From: Azoarcus sp.
GTDB lineage: Bacteria; Pseudomonadota; Gammaproteobacteria; Burkholderiales; Rhodocyclaceae
Length of the DNA stretch: 64,000 nt
Assembly (NCBI GenBank): GCA_030656215.1
Contig: JAUSOD010000010.1
Coordinates: 1-64,000, forward strand
Direction of reading: 5' to 3'
Shown here: positions 62,607 to 64,000 of the stretch, one piece after another
Numbering within the stretch: position 1 is the stretch's first letter
Layout: each line of letters begins with the position of its first letter
Notes under the pieces: generated by a model
What the model was told of the DNA's origin: nothing
The model's database searches: none
The model's input: the letters and a program-made list of their open reading frames with translations, nothing else
Translations under genes and position numbers: made by a program

Positions 62607-63923
62607 ATGTGGATGGGTCGCAAGCGGCTGTTGCACAGCCTGGAGAACTTTGCGCAATCACTGGTGGATGGGGGCCCGGTACGGTTCGTTTGGCCGTTCA
62701 GGGGCCAGGCCGCAGTGTGTGCGCGGATCGAGGTCGAACTGGGGAAGCACAGGGCGCGGCTTCATGAAGCGGAGGCTGCCGCGATTGCGGCCCGGCAATC
62801 GGCGGGTGTGCTGGCCGCACATGTCGAGCGTGCGGAACGCGAAGCAGAGCGTCTGCGGACCCGTTTCGAACTCGTGCGGCGCGCAACCAGCGACGGCCTG
62901 TGGGACATGGTGGTGGACGATCGCTCGCTGACCATGGATCACGAGATCTGGTGGTCGGATCAGTTTCGGAAACTGCTCGGCTTCCAGGATGTCGCCGAGT
63001 TTCCCGATGTCCTCGACAGCTGGGCGCAGCGTCTGCATCCGCAGGACCGCGACATGGCCTTGAACGCGTTTGCCGAGCATCTGAACGATCGTACCGGGAA
63101 CACCCCTTACGACGTCACCTATCGGCTGGCGTGCCGCGATGGCGAATATCGCTGGTTCCGCGCACGCGGGGAGACCGTCCGCGACCGTGCGGGAAAGCCG
63201 TTGCGCGTGGCCGGCTCGATGTCCGACATCACCGACGATCTGCAGCGCCGCAAGCAGCTCGATACGGCGCAGATCCGCTTCGATCTGGCGCTGGAAATGC
63301 TGAGCGACGGATTGTGGGACATGGAGGTGTGTGCGGGCGATCCGGTCAATGCCCGCAATGTCATCTGGTGGTCTCCCCAGCTGCGCCGCCTGCTCGGCTT
63401 CGACGGTGTCGAGGACTTTCCGGATGTGCTCGAGAGTTGGGCCAACTGTCTTCATCCCGAGGACAAGCAGCGGGTGATCGAGGCCTTCACCCGCCACCTC
63501 ATGGATCGCAGCGGGCGCACCGCCTATAACGTCGAGTCGCGTCTGCGGTGCAAGAACGGCGAGTACCGCTGGTTCCGGGCCAAGGGACAGACCCACCGGG
63601 CGGCCGACGGTACGCCGCTGCGCGTGGTCGGTGCCCTGACCGATATCCAGGCAAGCAAGCTCGAGGACGAGCTCCGGCAAAAGGAGCGGCGCTACCACCA
63701 GCAACTGGAGGGCCACCTGTCGAAGGTGTCCGAGATCATGCAGACGATCAAGGAGATCGCAAACCAGACGAATCTGCTCGCACTCAATGCAGCGATCGAG
63801 GCGGCGCGGGCGGGTGAGTCCGGGCGCGGTTTCGCGGTGGTTGCCGACGAGGTGCGGCGGCTGGCCGAGCGCACCCGCGAGGCTACCGACTATGTGGCCG
63901 GCATGGCGCCGGCAGGGGATTGA
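62607..63923 (+). CDS. Soluble double-PAS chemoreceptor-like protein
   Basis: 438 residues with no membrane helix. An N-terminal coiled coil (about 45-90) is followed by two PAS_3 domains (about 92-215 and 225-350) that are clearly duplicates: both contain SDGLWDM, WWS, LLGF, FPDVL-SWA, LHP and GEYRWFRA. The last 70 residues are only the tip of an MCP signalling domain ([38 protein letters not shown]). The long methylation helices are missing, yet the stop is intact. ATG at 62607 with GGAGG 7 bp upstream. PAS type suggests redox or small-ligand sensing. Confidence 0.88.
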   Translation: MWMGRKRLLHSLENFAQSLVDGGPVRFVWPFRGQAAVCARIEVELGKHRARLHEAEAAAIAARQSAGVLAAHVERAEREAERLRTRFELVRRATSDGLWDMVVDDRSLTMDHEIWWSDQFRKLLGFQDVAEFPDVLDSWAQRLHPQDRDMALNAFAEHLNDRTGNTPYDVTYRLACRDGEYRWFRARGETVRDRAGKPLRVAGSMSDITDDLQRRKQLDTAQIRFDLALEMLSDGLWDMEVCAGDPVNARNVIWWSPQLRRLLGFDGVEDFPDVLESWANCLHPEDKQRVIEAFTRHLMDRSGRTAYNVESRLRCKNGEYRWFRAKGQTHRAADGTPLRVVGALTDIQASKLEDELRQKERRYHQQLEGHLSKVSEIMQTIKEIANQTNLLALNAAIEAARAGESGRGFAVVADEVRRLAERTREATDYVAGMAPAGD

Positions 63924-64000
63924 GCCGGGCCGATGGTGGTGGGGCGGGCGTCTCCGGTCCCGCTCGAGTCTCCAGTCGGGGCGTCCGATAGCGGGACGCC

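Overview
The window looks like a chromosomal segment from a high-GC betaproteobacterium, most likely a nitrogen-fixing member of the Rhodocyclales (Azoarcus/Thauera/Aromatoleum type). The evidence is the mnmG-rsmG-parA-parB-atpIBEFHAGDC order, high-GC codon use in nearly every gene, and accessory genes tied to nitrogen fixation (cowN, a NifF-type flavodoxin). The assignment is inferred from gene content, not from a database search. No CRISPR array, rRNA or intact insertion sequence is visible.

Layout. 1-150: 25-bp tandem repeats, perhaps the edge of an IS21-like element, beside a tRNA-Leu(GAG) gene. 0.6-2.5 kb: secreted PHB-depolymerase-type esterase and a small unknown protein, converging on a strong hairpin. 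2.7-6.0 kb: a CooA-like Crp/Fnr regulator, cowN, a CCG-type Fe-S oxidoreductase and a flavodoxin, which together look like a CO-tolerance and electron-supply module for nitrogenase. 6.2-11.8 kb: a giant gene joining two alpha/beta-hydrolase domains to a CHAT (caspase-like) protease. 11.9-23.4 kb: signalling and housekeeping genes (SBP-PAS-GGDEF-EAL protein, AidB-like dehydrogenase, beta-propeller plus MoaD-like protein, lipid kinase, phosphoesterase, membrane diguanylate cyclase, bacteriohemerythrin). 23.3-28.1 kb: MobA-like transferase, DUF2164 protein, NikR and a complete ECF-type nickel importer (nikKLMQO). 28.4-34.3 kb: ABC exporter, glutaredoxin, VF530-type protein, ompW with two FNR boxes, leuA and a divergent Lrp-type regulator.

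34.4-41.0 kb holds an operon-like triple: a periplasmic protein fusing two different solute-receptor types (DctP-like and LivJ-like), a hybrid histidine kinase (HisKA-HATPase-REC-REC-HPt) and a REC-HD-GYP protein. This reads as one ligand-to-c-di-GMP pathway and is one of the more unusual loci here. 41.2-45.6 kb is the origin-proximal mnmG-rsmG-parAB block. It is followed by two converse-strand membrane proteins (DUF2339; an MFS-PlsC fusion) and the complete ATP synthase operon (50.7-57.6 kb), which has a terminator-like hairpin just before atpC.

57.7-60.4 kb: ubiJ, a Tim44-domain protein, ubiE and a DUF971 protein (ubiquinone-related cluster). 60.8-62.2 kb: a two-subunit 3-oxoacid CoA-transferase. 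62.6-63.9 kb: a soluble double-PAS protein ending in a very short chemoreceptor signalling tip.

The best candidates for undescribed biology are the hydrolase-hydrolase-CHAT protein, the dual-receptor/hybrid-kinase/HD-GYP operon, and the CooA-like/cowN pair with a CooA-type palindrome between the two genes.
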